Positions 36,213 to 47,531 of a stretch of DNA of 50,764 nt are shown here, one piece after another. The DNA is taken from NCBI GenBank assembly GCA_017883235.1, contig JADGNY010000037.1, forward strand, positions 1 through 50,764, read 5' to 3'. The position numbers and the translations under genes were made by a program. The stretch's first letter is position 1. Every line of letters begins with the position of its first letter. The notes under the pieces were generated by a model. It worked only from the letters and a program-made list of their open reading frames with translations. It was not told the origin of the DNA and did not search any database. This stretch comes from Thermoanaerobaculia bacterium (lineage in GTDB: Bacteria; Acidobacteriota; Thermoanaerobaculia; Gp7-AA8).

Positions 36213-37835
36213 TTACGCTGCGGAGAGGAACGCCACCTCGGGGTTTTCCTTTTCGGCGTAGTCCAGCTCCCACTGCGAGCTGAAGAGCACGACGGCGCGG
36301 CCGGCGCTGTCGACGGCGATCCTGGAGCGGCTGGGGAGATTCAGTTTGGTCGCCACTTCATCGACATCGCGATCGATCCAGCGGGCCAGCGTATACGGCA
36401 GCGTCGTCACCGTGGTCTCCACGTTGTACTCGCTCTCGAGCCGCGACTTCATGACGTCGAACTGCAGTTCGCCGACGACGGCCAGAATCGGCTCGCTGCG
36501 CAGCCCCTCGTGCGGCGAAAGCACCTGCATGACGCCCTCTTCCTCGAGCTGTGCCAGTCCCTTCTGGAACTGCTTCTGCCTTGTCACCTGCCTGGCGCGG
36601 AGCGTGGCGAAGTGCTCCGGCGCGAAACGCGGAATCGGCGCGAACTCCACCGGGGCGCCTGATGACACGGCGTCGCCGATGTGGAAGAGCCCGGGATTTA
36701 CGAAGCCGATGACGTCGCCGGGATAGGCGCTTTCGATCGTCTCGCGCTCGCGGGCGAAGAGGCGGTGCGGGCGCGTCATGCGTACCTCGCGGTTCAGGCG
36801 CGAGTGATGGACGAGCATGTCCTTTTCGAACACGCCGGAGCAGACGCGCATGAAGGCCAGGCGGTCGCGGTGACGCTTGTCCATGTTTGCCTGAATCTTG
36901 AAAACGAAGCCGGTAAATGTCTCGCTTGTGGCCTCGACGATCATCTCTTCGCCGCCGACGTGTGCGATGTGCGGGGCGGGCGGCGGCGCGAATTCGAGCA
37001 GCGCATCGAGAAACGGCTGGACCCCGAAGTTGTTGATGGCACTTCCGAAGTAGACCGGGATGACGCGTCCGCGTCCGAAGGATTCCGCGGTGAACGCCAC
37101 GCCCGCGCCGTCCAGCAGTTCCGCGGCTTCGCGCAGATCGTGCCAGGCCGTCGGACCGATCTCGTCTTCGAGCATCGGATCATCGAGGCCTCCGACGGTC
37201 ACCGCCGCCACCGACGCTCCGTGCGCGGCCCGCGCGAACCGCAGCACCTGCTGTTTGCGCAGGTCGAACACACCCTGAAAGTTCGGCCCGTTGCCGATCG
37301 GCCAGTTCATCGGCACCGCGCCGACGTGCAGTTCCTTCTCGATCTCGCTCAACAGCTCGAACGGATCGCGTCCCGGATGATCGAGCTTGTTGATGAAACA
37401 GATGATGGGAATCTGCCGTATGCGGCAGACCTCGAACAGTTTCCGCGTCTGCGGTTCGATGCCTTTGGCCGAATCGAGCACCATCACCGCGCTGTCGGTC
37501 GCGGCCAGCGTGCGATAGGTATCTTCGCTGAAGTCCTCGTGGCCGGGCGTGTCGAGAAGATTGAGGCAATAACCTTCATATTCGAACTGCAGCGCGGTCG
37601 AGGTGATGGAAATACCGCGCGTCTGTTCCATCGCCATCCAGTCCGAGGTGGCGTGGCGTTGGCCTTTGCGCGCGCGGACGGCTCCCGCCATCTCGATCGC
37701 CCCGCCGTAGAGGAGCAGCTTCTCGGTGAGGGTTGTTTTGCCGGCGTCGGGGTGCGAGATGATGGCAAAGGTACGGCGGCGCGCCACCTCACGGCCGAGC
37801 TCTGTGTTCGCTGGATCGGTCGGAAGTGCCGTCAT
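36213..37835 (-). CDS. prfC: peptide chain release factor 3
   Basis: A 540-residue translational GTPase that removes RF1/RF2 from the ribosome after termination. G1 motif SHPDAGKTTL, switch II LLDTPGHEDFSEDTYR, G4 NKLDHPGRDPFEL; RF3-specific MAMEQTRGISITSTALQF and the C-terminal domains (VGELQFDVMKSRLESEYNV) are present. The distinctive 40-residue insert around RARKGQRHATSDW separates it from EF-G. Length is slightly above the E. coli enzyme (529). ATG at 37835. Monocistronic. Confidence 0.96.
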   Translation of the reverse strand: MTALPTDPANTELGREVARRRTFAIISHPDAGKTTLTEKLLLYGGAIEMAGAVRARKGQRHATSDWMAMEQTRGISITSTALQFEYEGYCLNLLDTPGHEDFSEDTYRTLAATDSAVMVLDSAKGIEPQTRKLFEVCRIRQIPIICFINKLDHPGRDPFELLSEIEKELHVGAVPMNWPIGNGPNFQGVFDLRKQQVLRFARAAHGASVAAVTVGGLDDPMLEDEIGPTAWHDLREAAELLDGAGVAFTAESFGRGRVIPVYFGSAINNFGVQPFLDALLEFAPPPAPHIAHVGGEEMIVEATSETFTGFVFKIQANMDKRHRDRLAFMRVCSGVFEKDMLVHHSRLNREVRMTRPHRLFARERETIESAYPGDVIGFVNPGLFHIGDAVSSGAPVEFAPIPRFAPEHFATLRARQVTRQKQFQKGLAQLEEEGVMQVLSPHEGLRSEPILAVVGELQFDVMKSRLESEYNVETTVTTLPYTLARWIDRDVDEVATKLNLPSRSRIAVDSAGRAVVLFSSQWELDYAEKENPEVAFLSAA

Positions 37836-37965
37836 TCGAGCCTCTTAGAACATACCGGCGAATTGAACATTCCTTTTGCTGACCGTCAGCGGCGAGCGCC
37901 AGTTCGAGCGGAAGGATAACCGCAATCCCAACCGAGAACCGACTACCGACAACGGGCAAAGCGCA

Positions 37966-38856
37966 TCACTTGCGTATGTTCACGTTGCGTCGCCGGAAGA
38001 GGTTGAGCTCCGACCGGTAGTGGCGTTCTTTCGGCGAGAGCTGGGATGCTTTCTCGTAGTAGCCACGCGCTGCGGCGAGATCGCCGATCGCCTCGGAGAC
38101 TGCGGCGAGATTGAAGTAGAGCGGGGCGGAATCGCGATGACGGACCGCCGCGGCCTGCCAGATGGCGCGGGCATCTTCGAGACGCTCGGAGCCGATCATC
38201 GAGAAGGCTTCTTCGAATGAGGGCGCATGTTCGTCGAGCTCGATCGTCTCGCGCACCGTTCGCGGAGTGATCGCATCCGCGGCGATGACCGCGGCGTAGC
38301 GCGCGGCTTGTTCGTACGCGACGTCGCGCTCGTCTTCCGTGAGCGCCGTCGATCTTGGTGACGTTCCCTCGCCCCGCACGGTATAGGAGAACATCTTTTT
38401 TCCGTCGCCGTTCAATACGTCGATGCGCGCCGAGCAGATCGCGTCGATCCAATGATGCATTCTTTTCACGCGCTCGCCGTTCTCGAGGTATTCGCTCCCT
38501 TCGCCGCTCTTCTCGACGCCGGAGCAGGAGAAGCGATTGATACCGAGGTACGCGTCGGCGTGAAGCTCGCGCCGGACCGCGCGCAGCGACGGCTCGTCGA
38601 CGATGAGATGGTGATTGTTCTCGACCGCGTTGGCGATGCGCAGCACGCCCGCGCGCGATACGAGATCGACAAAGTGCTCGACGAACGCCTCGATCTTGGC
38701 GCTGTCGCCGATCGCGTAGATCACGGCCAGGCGCTCGGCCGGAGCGAGGTCGTGTGCCGGTGCCATCGTTCTCGTGAACGAAAGCCGTGGCGGGCTCGCC
38801 AGCGCGGCCGTGGCCTGCACCAGGAGCGCCGCGGCGAGAAAGCATCGTGATTTCAT
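37966..38856 (-). CDS. secreted TPR-containing lipoprotein-like protein
   Basis: A 296-residue protein with a signal peptide (MKSRCFLAAALLVQATAALA). A middle region contains DAYLGINRFSCSGVEKSGEG and WIDAICSARIDVLNGDGKKM, as in DUF6340-like outer-envelope proteins. The C-terminal part (residues about 215-285) has one or two TPR units (ARAIWQAAAVRHRDSAPLYF, AARGYYEKASQLSPKERHY). It probably acts in the periplasm or outer membrane. Divergent from arcA. No more specific role can be given. Confidence 0.65.
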   Translation of the reverse strand: MKSRCFLAAALLVQATAALASPPRLSFTRTMAPAHDLAPAERLAVIYAIGDSAKIEAFVEHFVDLVSRAGVLRIANAVENNHHLIVDEPSLRAVRRELHADAYLGINRFSCSGVEKSGEGSEYLENGERVKRMHHWIDAICSARIDVLNGDGKKMFSYTVRGEGTSPRSTALTEDERDVAYEQAARYAAVIAADAITPRTVRETIELDEHAPSFEEAFSMIGSERLEDARAIWQAAAVRHRDSAPLYFNLAAVSEAIGDLAAARGYYEKASQLSPKERHYRSELNLFRRRNVNIRK

Positions 38857-38945
38857 CGTGACGCCGGAATCTTACTAGACCGTGTCAGATACGCACGAGC
38901 CGTTGCGGCCGGATGCCTGAACGCGCGGGATAGAATGCCGGTCGA

Positions 38946-40205
38946 ATGCGTCTCAACGTGACGAGTGAGATCGGCAGGCTCAAGAGCGTGCTGGTCCACC
39001 TGCCCGGGCGGGAGATCGACGTGATGATCCCGCCCATGATGAACCAGCTCCTCTTCGACGACATCCTCTACGGTCAGGTCGCGCGCGAGGAGCATCGCCG
39101 GTTCCAGCAGCTCATCCGCTTCATCGCCCCCGAGGTCATCGACGTGCAGGACCTCCTGGAGGAAGTGCTCGAAGCCCCCGACGTGAAGCATCTCATCATC
39201 CGCGATCTCGAAACGCGCAAGATCTTCGGCCGAAAACTGGCCGGGGCGCTTCGCGAGCAGCCGGCGGCCCTGCTCGCGCAAACCCTGATCGGCGGAATCC
39301 CTCACGAGAAAGACGGCAAAGGGGAGCTTCCGGCCTTCGACCTGTTGCCGGTGCCGAATTACTTCTTCATGCGCGATCCGCAGGTGGTCATCGGCGACGG
39401 CGTCGTCATCTGCGGAATGGCCACCCAGGCGCGCCGCCGCGAGTCGCTCCTCTCGCGGTATGTGTTCAAGTACCACCCGCTGTTCCGCGACAGCGTTTGC
39501 TGGACGGATTTCATGTCGGGTGAGGAACCGGGCCATCGCCGCATCCCGACGATCGAAGGAGGCGATATCCTCGTTCCGTCGCGCGACCTTCTCCTCGTCG
39601 GCGTCACCGAACGAACGAACCGCGCCGGCGTGCGCCAGCTCGCAACGGCGTTGCGCGATGCCGGCAGCCCGGTGAAGACGATCATCGTCGTCGAGCTTCC
39701 TCGGCAGCGCTCCTTCATGCATCTCGATACGGTTTTCACGTTCACCAGCCGTACGGAGTGCCTCATCTATCCGCCCGTGATTCTTCCCGGGGGAAGCCAG
39801 GCCGCGACCGTCACGACGATCGATCTGACGAAGAGGGGGATTTCCTATGCGCCGCAGAAGTCGTTGCTCGGCACACTCAAAAAACGAGGGTTCGACCTCG
39901 AGCCGATCTACTGCGGAGGCAGGAGCGCGGTCGATCAGCAGCGCGAGCAGTGGACGGACGGCGCCAACGCCTTCACGCTCGCGCCCGGAATCATCCTTCT
40001 CTACGAGCGCAATGTCCGTACGGCCGAAGAACTGTCCGCGCACGGGTATCACATCGTCGATGAGGATGACCTCCTGCTCGGCCGCACGGAGCTGGAGACG
40101 AGGACCGATACCAAGTACGCGATCCAGATGGCCGGCCACGAGCTGTCGCGTGCCCGCGGCGGGCCGCGCTGCATGACCATGCCGCTCGAGCGCGAGGAGC
40201 TGTAG
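38946..40205 (+). CDS. arcA: arginine deiminase
   Basis: A 419-residue enzyme that converts arginine to citrulline and ammonia. Family motifs: FMRDPQVVIGD, EGGDILVP, HLDTVFTF with the catalytic His, and the nucleophilic Cys near the C-terminus in GGPRCMTMPLER. The length is standard for ADI (about 410). It starts at 38946 with a short leader after a TAGAAT-like -10. carbamate kinase follows after one base, but no ornithine carbamoyltransferase (arcB) gene or arginine/ornithine antiporter is in the window, so the pathway is split. Confidence 0.95.
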   Translation: MRLNVTSEIGRLKSVLVHLPGREIDVMIPPMMNQLLFDDILYGQVAREEHRRFQQLIRFIAPEVIDVQDLLEEVLEAPDVKHLIIRDLETRKIFGRKLAGALREQPAALLAQTLIGGIPHEKDGKGELPAFDLLPVPNYFFMRDPQVVIGDGVVICGMATQARRRESLLSRYVFKYHPLFRDSVCWTDFMSGEEPGHRRIPTIEGGDILVPSRDLLLVGVTERTNRAGVRQLATALRDAGSPVKTIIVVELPRQRSFMHLDTVFTFTSRTECLIYPPVILPGGSQAATVTTIDLTKRGISYAPQKSLLGTLKKRGFDLEPIYCGGRSAVDQQREQWTDGANAFTLAPGIILLYERNVRTAEELSAHGYHIVDEDDLLLGRTELETRTDTKYAIQMAGHELSRARGGPRCMTMPLEREEL

Positions 40206-40206
40206 C

Positions 40207-41157
40207 GTGGCCGATCCGAGAAAGCTCGCCGTCGTCGCGTTCGGCGGCAACGCGCTGTTGCGCCCCGAGGACCGCGGTACGCAGGAAGAACAGATTGCCC
40301 GCGCCAAACAGGCCGCGCGCTGGCTGGCCGAGATCGTCCGCCACGACTACAAACTGATCGTCGTCCACGGCAACGGGCCACAGGTTGGCAACATCCTGGT
40401 GCAGGCGGAAGAAGCGTCGACGAAGATCCCGCCGCAGTCGCTCGATGTCTGCGTGGCGCAGACCGAGGGGTCGATGGGGTTCTTGCTGCAACAGGCGATT
40501 CGCAACCGGCTCGACAGCATCGGCATCGGCGGCGACGTTGCGACGATCCTGACCGAGGTGGAGGTCGATCCGGTCGATCCGGCGTTCAAGCGGCCCACCA
40601 AACCAATCGGCCCATTTTTCACCCGCTATCGCGCCGAGGCGCTCGAGCGCGACCTCGGGTGGACGATGCGCGAAGACGCGGGACGCGGCTGGCGCCATGT
40701 CGTCCCCTCGCCGCGCCCGCTGCGCATCCTGAACATCGAGACGATCGTGCACATGCTCGAAAGCGCCGCGGTGGTGATCGCCGCGGGTGGCGGCGGCATC
40801 CCGGTCGTCCGCGGCCGCGACAGCCAGTGGCGCGGCGTCGAAGCGGTGATCGACAAGGACTTCTCATCGTCGCTTCTCGCCTCGGAACTGAAGGCCGAGA
40901 TGTACGTCGTCCTCACGGGCGTCGCCAAGGTGGCCATCGATTTCGACAAACCGTCGCAGAGAATGGTCGACCGCCTCACCGTCGTCGAGGCGCAGCGCTA
41001 TCTTTCGGAAGGCCAGTTCCCTGCCGGATCGATGGGCCCGAAGATCGAAGCCGCCATCCAGTTCGTCACCCACGGCGGCAAGCAGGTTCTGATCACCGAC
41101 GTCGAGCACCTCCGCGACGCGCTGGCGGGGCGGGAGGGGACGCTGATTCTTCCCTGA
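40207..41157 (+). CDS. arcC: carbamate kinase
   Basis: A 316-residue amino-acid-kinase-fold enzyme that makes ATP from carbamoyl phosphate and ADP. It starts at a GTG one base after the arcA stop, so the two are translated together. Motifs: VVAFGGNALLRPED, VVHGNGPQVGNIL, GGGGIPVVRG, and FPAGSMGPKIEAAIQFVTHGGKQVLITD near the end. ArcB, which would supply carbamoyl phosphate from citrulline, is not adjacent. The last 65 bases overlap the end of the convergent BrnT-fusion gene. Confidence 0.95.
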   Translation: MADPRKLAVVAFGGNALLRPEDRGTQEEQIARAKQAARWLAEIVRHDYKLIVVHGNGPQVGNILVQAEEASTKIPPQSLDVCVAQTEGSMGFLLQQAIRNRLDSIGIGGDVATILTEVEVDPVDPAFKRPTKPIGPFFTRYRAEALERDLGWTMREDAGRGWRHVVPSPRPLRILNIETIVHMLESAAVVIAAGGGGIPVVRGRDSQWRGVEAVIDKDFSSSLLASELKAEMYVVLTGVAKVAIDFDKPSQRMVDRLTVVEAQRYLSEGQFPAGSMGPKIEAAIQFVTHGGKQVLITDVEHLRDALAGREGTLILP

Positions 41158-41890
41158 GTCGCTTGCCCTCCGCGTACCACTCCTCATCCGAGACGAAGTG
41201 CGGAATCCGTCCCTCGCGGATCAGCATTCGCAGCGCGCTGTTGACCTCTTCTGAGGTGCGGAAAACGACGTAGACATCCTCGTCCAGAGTCGCGGTACCT
41301 TTTACCAAGGGAATGTAGTGGAGACCGCGCACGGCCTTACTCCAGTCGAAGTGCGTGGCTTCATCGTCGACGGCTTCGATCGGCTCGTCATAAATCGTCT
41401 GTTCTTCGTCCATGTAGGATCTCCTTTCAGACCTTGTTGCCAGACGTGCGCTGATCAGTCGCACATGCATCTCCCGCAGCGTGTAGCAAACGAACAAAAC
41501 TCTGCCGGAAGCGGCCGAGCCAAAACTGATATATCGATCTTCGTCGTCGGAATGAGTGTCATCGTTCTCCGTCGCCCGGAGCGGGTCGTTGAATACTTCG
41601 CTCGCCTCGTCAAAAGACACACCATGTTTCTTGAAGTTCTCTCCAGCCTTGACGCGGTCCCATGAAATTCGAAGCGTCACATCGCTGGGCGCGCGGCCTT
41701 CAGCGACGAGCTCCCGAAGGGCGGCGTTGACGAGCTCCGGTGACGAGTAGTAGCGCGCTACATCTTTCTCGATCGTCACCCGGATGGGAGATTTTCCGGG
41801 CCGGTAGTACTTGCCACGAACGCCGTTGCTGAAGTCGTACTCGGGCAGAATGTCGTCATCCTCGTCGGCTGGGTCTTTCGGTTTGCTCAT
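41093..41890 (-). CDS. BrnT-like toxin domain flanked by two antitoxin-like modules in one ORF
   Basis: A continuous 265-residue frame with three modules. Residues 17-66: YDFSNGVRGKYYRP with LVNAALRELVAEGR, as in small BrnA/VRGKY-type antitoxins. Residues 72-159: BrnT (DUF497) ribonuclease toxin pattern (WDRVKAGENFKKHGVSF, YISFGSAASGRVLFVCYT, RLISARLATRSERRSY). Residues 179-232: second antitoxin-like module (FDWSKAVRGLHYIP, VNSALRMLIREGRIP). Met160 (ATG at 41413) has its own AGGAGA six bases upstream, so the last module may also be made separately. BrnT is normally an independent protein; this in-frame arrangement is unusual. Confidence 0.75.
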   Translation of the reverse strand: MSKPKDPADEDDDILPEYDFSNGVRGKYYRPGKSPIRVTIEKDVARYYSSPELVNAALRELVAEGRAPSDVTLRISWDRVKAGENFKKHGVSFDEASEVFNDPLRATENDDTHSDDEDRYISFGSAASGRVLFVCYTLREMHVRLISARLATRSERRSYMDEEQTIYDEPIEAVDDEATHFDWSKAVRGLHYIPLVKGTATLDEDVYVVFRTSEEVNSALRMLIREGRIPHFVSDEEWYAEGKRLREESASPPAPPARRGGARRR

Positions 41891-42006
41891 GCTGAATGTC
41901 TAGTGCGCGTACTTCGCCGCGCGGTCTGAACTGCGTCCGTCCCCGAGGATACCTCGGTGTTCCTTTTCTCAGTACCCCACAGAATTGGCTACACTGACAC
42001 TTATCC

Positions 42007-42870
42007 GTGAGAGTCAAGTTCATCTACAACCCCGCCGCGGGGCGGGGGCGCGCGTTGCGGCATCATGCCGAGGCGGAGCGGCATCTGCGTGCGCTTGGTG
42101 CTGACGTCGATGCGCACGCCAGCAGCAGTCCGGCTGACCTAACCCGTGCCGCGGCCGAGGCATCGCGAGGAGGTTACGACCGCGTCATTGTCTCCGGCGG
42201 AGACGGGACCCTGCACCTTGCCGTCCGCGACTTCGATCTGGCCGGCGGCACGCTTGCGCTCGTTCCGCAGGGTTCCGGCGATGATTTCGCCAAGGTCCTC
42301 GGCATCCCTCGCAACCTCGGCGACGCCTGCGCGCTGGCGTTGCGTGGGGCGACGCGCGAAGTCGACGTCGCGGTTGCCAACGGTATCCGCTACCTCGGCG
42401 TCGCCGGACTCGGGTTTGATTCCGAGGTCGCGCGCTATGCGAACGACAACGTCAAGCTACTGCGCGGTTCGCTCGTCTATCTCTACGCCATCCTGCGCGT
42501 CCTGCCTCGGTTCACGCCGCACCGCGTAACCATCGACGGGATCCGCAACGAAGAGATCATGTTCGCGACGGTCGGCAACTCGCGGCAATACGGCGGCGGT
42601 ATCCGCATCGTGCCGGAGGCGCTGATCGATGATGGCCGCCTCAACCTCTGCGTCGTCCATCGGACGTCCCGTTTCCAACTCCTGAAGACCCTGCCTCGGG
42701 CCTATACCGGCGCGCATGTGAAGAGCCCATTTGTCGAGACCGGCCACGGAACCTCATTCACATTTGCGTCCGAGCGGCCGATGGACGTCTACGCCGATGG
42801 CGAGCGCATCACGGCGACGCCGGTGGAGTTTTCGCTGGCCGGCGAACGGCTGCGCATCATCGCGCCTTAG
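42007..42870 (+). CDS. diacylglycerol kinase-family lipid kinase (YegS/BmrU-like)
   Basis: A 287-residue protein from a GTG at 42007. The N-terminus VKFIYNPAAGRGRALRHH and the nucleotide-binding SGGDGTLHLA motif define the DAGK catalytic family; GSGDDFAKVLGIP is the second conserved block. The C-terminal beta domain ends YADGERITATPVEFSLAGERL. It phosphorylates a lipid (diacylglycerol or a sphingoid base; substrate unknown). It is followed by a dispersed repeat and clpP. Confidence 0.9.
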   Translation: MRVKFIYNPAAGRGRALRHHAEAERHLRALGADVDAHASSSPADLTRAAAEASRGGYDRVIVSGGDGTLHLAVRDFDLAGGTLALVPQGSGDDFAKVLGIPRNLGDACALALRGATREVDVAVANGIRYLGVAGLGFDSEVARYANDNVKLLRGSLVYLYAILRVLPRFTPHRVTIDGIRNEEIMFATVGNSRQYGGGIRIVPEALIDDGRLNLCVVHRTSRFQLLKTLPRAYTGAHVKSPFVETGHGTSFTFASERPMDVYADGERITATPVEFSLAGERLRIIAP

Positions 42871-42910
42871 GCGTTGGTACGTCTGGGCCATCTCTACGCG
42901 TCTGTTGACG

Positions 42911-42946
42911 AGCCTTGGGCAACCAACGCTGCCGGCCGTGCCGGCC
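42911..42946 (+). repeat. 36-bp dispersed repeat, copy 2
   Basis: Same element as at 5761-5796 (two differences), in the gap between the lipid kinase gene and clpP. The copies are 37 kb apart and in the same orientation. Confidence 0.65.
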
Positions 42947-43032
42947 GAAATCCCTACCCAAACGGTCAGGATGCGCCGAGGAATTAGGCGCTAGACTCCG
43001 GGCATTGAAGCGGCTCCAGGAGAAATAACCGA

Positions 43033-43620
43033 ATGGTTCTCATCCCCATGGTGGTCGAGCAGACGAGTCGCGGCGAACGCGCCTACGATATCTACTCCCG
43101 CCTTTTGAAAGACAACGTGGTTTTTCTCGGTCAGACGATCGACGACACCGTCTCGAACCTGATCATTGCGCAGCTCCTCTTCCTCGAAGCGGAGAACCCG
43201 GAGAAGGACATCTCGGTCTACATCAACTCGCCGGGCGGATCGATCACCGCCGGCCTGGCGATCTACGACACGATGCAGTACGTGAAACCCGACATCCAGA
43301 CTATCTGCATCGGCCAGGCGGCGTCGATGGCGGCGGTTTTGCTCGCGGCGGGAAAGAAGGGGAAGCGCTTCGCATTGCCAAACTCTCGCGTCCTCATCCA
43401 CCAGCCGCTCATGCATGGGCTCGGCGGGCAGGCGTCGGAGATCGACATCCACGCCAAAGACATCATGCGGATGAAGGCGCGGATGAGTCAGATCCTGGCC
43501 AACCACACCGGCCAGCCGTTCGAGAAGGTCGATCGCGACACGGACCGCGACTACATCCTGCAGGCTCAGGAAGCGGTCGAATACGGATTGGTCGATCAGG
43601 TCATCGCAAAACGGGAGTGA
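43033..43620 (+). CDS. clpP: ATP-dependent Clp protease proteolytic subunit
   Basis: A 195-residue serine peptidase that forms a two-ring 14-mer chamber. Catalytic Ser in [11 protein letters not shown], His in [11 protein letters not shown] and Asp in KVDRDTDRD; the [20 protein letters not shown] block is present. ATG at 43033. It is followed by clpX and lon on the same strand, the classic order, but no trigger-factor gene (tig) precedes it here: a lipid kinase takes that place. The 116 bases to clpX hold no further gene. Confidence 0.97.
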   Translation: MVLIPMVVEQTSRGERAYDIYSRLLKDNVVFLGQTIDDTVSNLIIAQLLFLEAENPEKDISVYINSPGGSITAGLAIYDTMQYVKPDIQTICIGQAASMAAVLLAAGKKGKRFALPNSRVLIHQPLMHGLGGQASEIDIHAKDIMRMKARMSQILANHTGQPFEKVDRDTDRDYILQAQEAVEYGLVDQVIAKRE

Positions 43621-43736
43621 GTAAGGCGTGAAATAGGAGTTTGTTACGGAAAGTGTAGGAATGCTCTCGCGACGGCTTCACGTTCACGAAAGCGCGGCGT
43701 AGAATCTAACGACCTCGTAAAGGATCCAAGCACCTC

Positions 43737-44987
43737 ATGTCGAAAAAGGGGAACAGCGGCGACGTTCTGCGTTGTAGCTTCTGCAACAAGAGCCAGCGCG
43801 ACGTCAAGAAGTTGATCGCCGGCCCGACCGTCTACATCTGTGACGAGTGCGTCGACATCTGTCTCGACATCATTGCTGAGGACCGCAAAGACGAGCCGGG
43901 AACGATGGAAGGTTCCGGCCAGTTGCCGAAGCCGAAAGAGATCAAAGAGTTCCTCGACCTCTACGTCATCGGCCAGGAACGCGCCAAGAAGAAGCTCGCC
44001 GTCGCCGTCTACAACCACTACAAGCGCATCGACTATCACACGCGCAACAACCGGCAGGATGTCGAACTGCAGAAGTCGAACATCCTCCTCATCGGTCCGA
44101 CCGGCACCGGCAAGACCCTTCTGGCACAGACGCTGGCGCGCATGCTCAGCGTTCCCTTCACCATCGTCGACGCCACCACCCTCACCGAGGCCGGCTACGT
44201 TGGCGAGGATGTCGAGAACATCATCCTCAAGCTCTACCAGGCCGCCGGCAACGACAAAGACAAGACCCAGCGCGGCATTGTCTACATCGACGAGGTCGAC
44301 AAGATCTGCCGCAAGGGCGATAACCCCTCGATCACGCGCGACGTGAGCGGCGAAGGCGTCCAGCAGGCGCTCCTCAAGATCCTCGAGGGAACTGTTGCCA
44401 ACGTTCCGCCGCAGGGCGGACGGAAGCATCCGCACCAGGAATTCATCCAGATCGATACGACGAACATCCTCTTCATTTGCGGCGGCGCATTCGTCGGGCT
44501 TGAGAACGTCATCGAGAGGCGGCTGTCATCGACCTCGATGGGTTTCGGCGCGAAGATCGCCACGAAGAAAGAGAAGCGCACCGGCGAGCTGTTGGCGCAG
44601 GTTCATCCCGAGGATCTCATCAAGTTCGGCCTCATCCCCGAGTTTGTCGGGCGCCTGCCGGTCGTCGCTACGCTCAATGAGCTCGACAAAGGCACGCTGA
44701 TCGAGATCCTCCGCGAGCCGAAGAACTCGCTCGTACGCCAGTACCAGACCATCATGGGTTTCGAGAACGTCGCGCTCAAGTTCCACGACGACGCCCTCGA
44801 AGCCATTGCCGAGGAAGCGCTGAAGCGCAACGTCGGCGCGCGTGGCCTCAAGATCATCATCGAAGAGTTGATGCTCGAGATCATGTACACGATCCCGTCG
44901 CAGGACGCGATCAGCGAATGTGTCATCACCCGTGAGGTCGTCATCAACCGCAGCCAGCCCATCACGATGTACCGGAAAGCGGGATAG
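43737..44987 (+). CDS. clpX: ClpX unfoldase (ATP-dependent Clp protease ATPase subunit)
   Basis: A 416-residue AAA+ protein. Zinc-binding domain at residues 10-40 ([15 protein letters not shown] and CDECVDIC); Walker [11 protein letters not shown] near residue 120; Walker [11 protein letters not shown] near 185; sensor and C-terminal motifs complete ([14 protein letters not shown]). It unfolds tagged proteins and feeds them to ClpP. ATG at 43737. A G-rich hairpin element separates it from lon. Confidence 0.97.
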   Translation: MSKKGNSGDVLRCSFCNKSQRDVKKLIAGPTVYICDECVDICLDIIAEDRKDEPGTMEGSGQLPKPKEIKEFLDLYVIGQERAKKKLAVAVYNHYKRIDYHTRNNRQDVELQKSNILLIGPTGTGKTLLAQTLARMLSVPFTIVDATTLTEAGYVGEDVENIILKLYQAAGNDKDKTQRGIVYIDEVDKICRKGDNPSITRDVSGEGVQQALLKILEGTVANVPPQGGRKHPHQEFIQIDTTNILFICGGAFVGLENVIERRLSSTSMGFGAKIATKKEKRTGELLAQVHPEDLIKFGLIPEFVGRLPVVATLNELDKGTLIEILREPKNSLVRQYQTIMGFENVALKFHDDALEAIAEEALKRNVGARGLKIIIEELMLEIMYTIPSQDAISECVITREVVINRSQPITMYRKAG

Positions 44988-45008
44988 GTGAAGAAGGTTG
45001 CCGGGTTT

Positions 45009-45058
45009 CCAGGTTGCCCGGTTGGCCTGAAACAGATGCGGGCAACTCGGCAACCTGG
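45009..45058. repeat. inverted-repeat element between clpX and lon
   Basis: CCAGGTTGCC (45009-45018) pairs with GGCAACCTGG (45049-45058); GGTTGCC-type heptamers recur at 44997 and 45011, with complementary GGCAAC at 45041. Same style as elements at 6134, 34158 and 49282. No T-run, so it is probably not a strong terminator. Confidence 0.55.
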
Positions 45059-45095
45059 CCACGCTGCAACCCATAGGACGAAGAACTAACCCACA

Positions 45096-47489
<2,394 letters not shown>

Positions 47490-47500
47490 GTCTCTGAGGT

Positions 47501-47531
47501 GTAGTGTTCGCGGGCAGCCCGCGGACACTAC
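47501..47531. terminator. bidirectional hairpin between lon and proS
   Basis: GTAGTGTTCGCGGG (47501-47514) and CCCGCGGACACTAC (47518-47531) pair over 14 positions with one G-T and a three-base loop. It overlaps the proS stop codon. It could end transcription from both convergent genes, though it lacks a T-tract. Confidence 0.6.
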
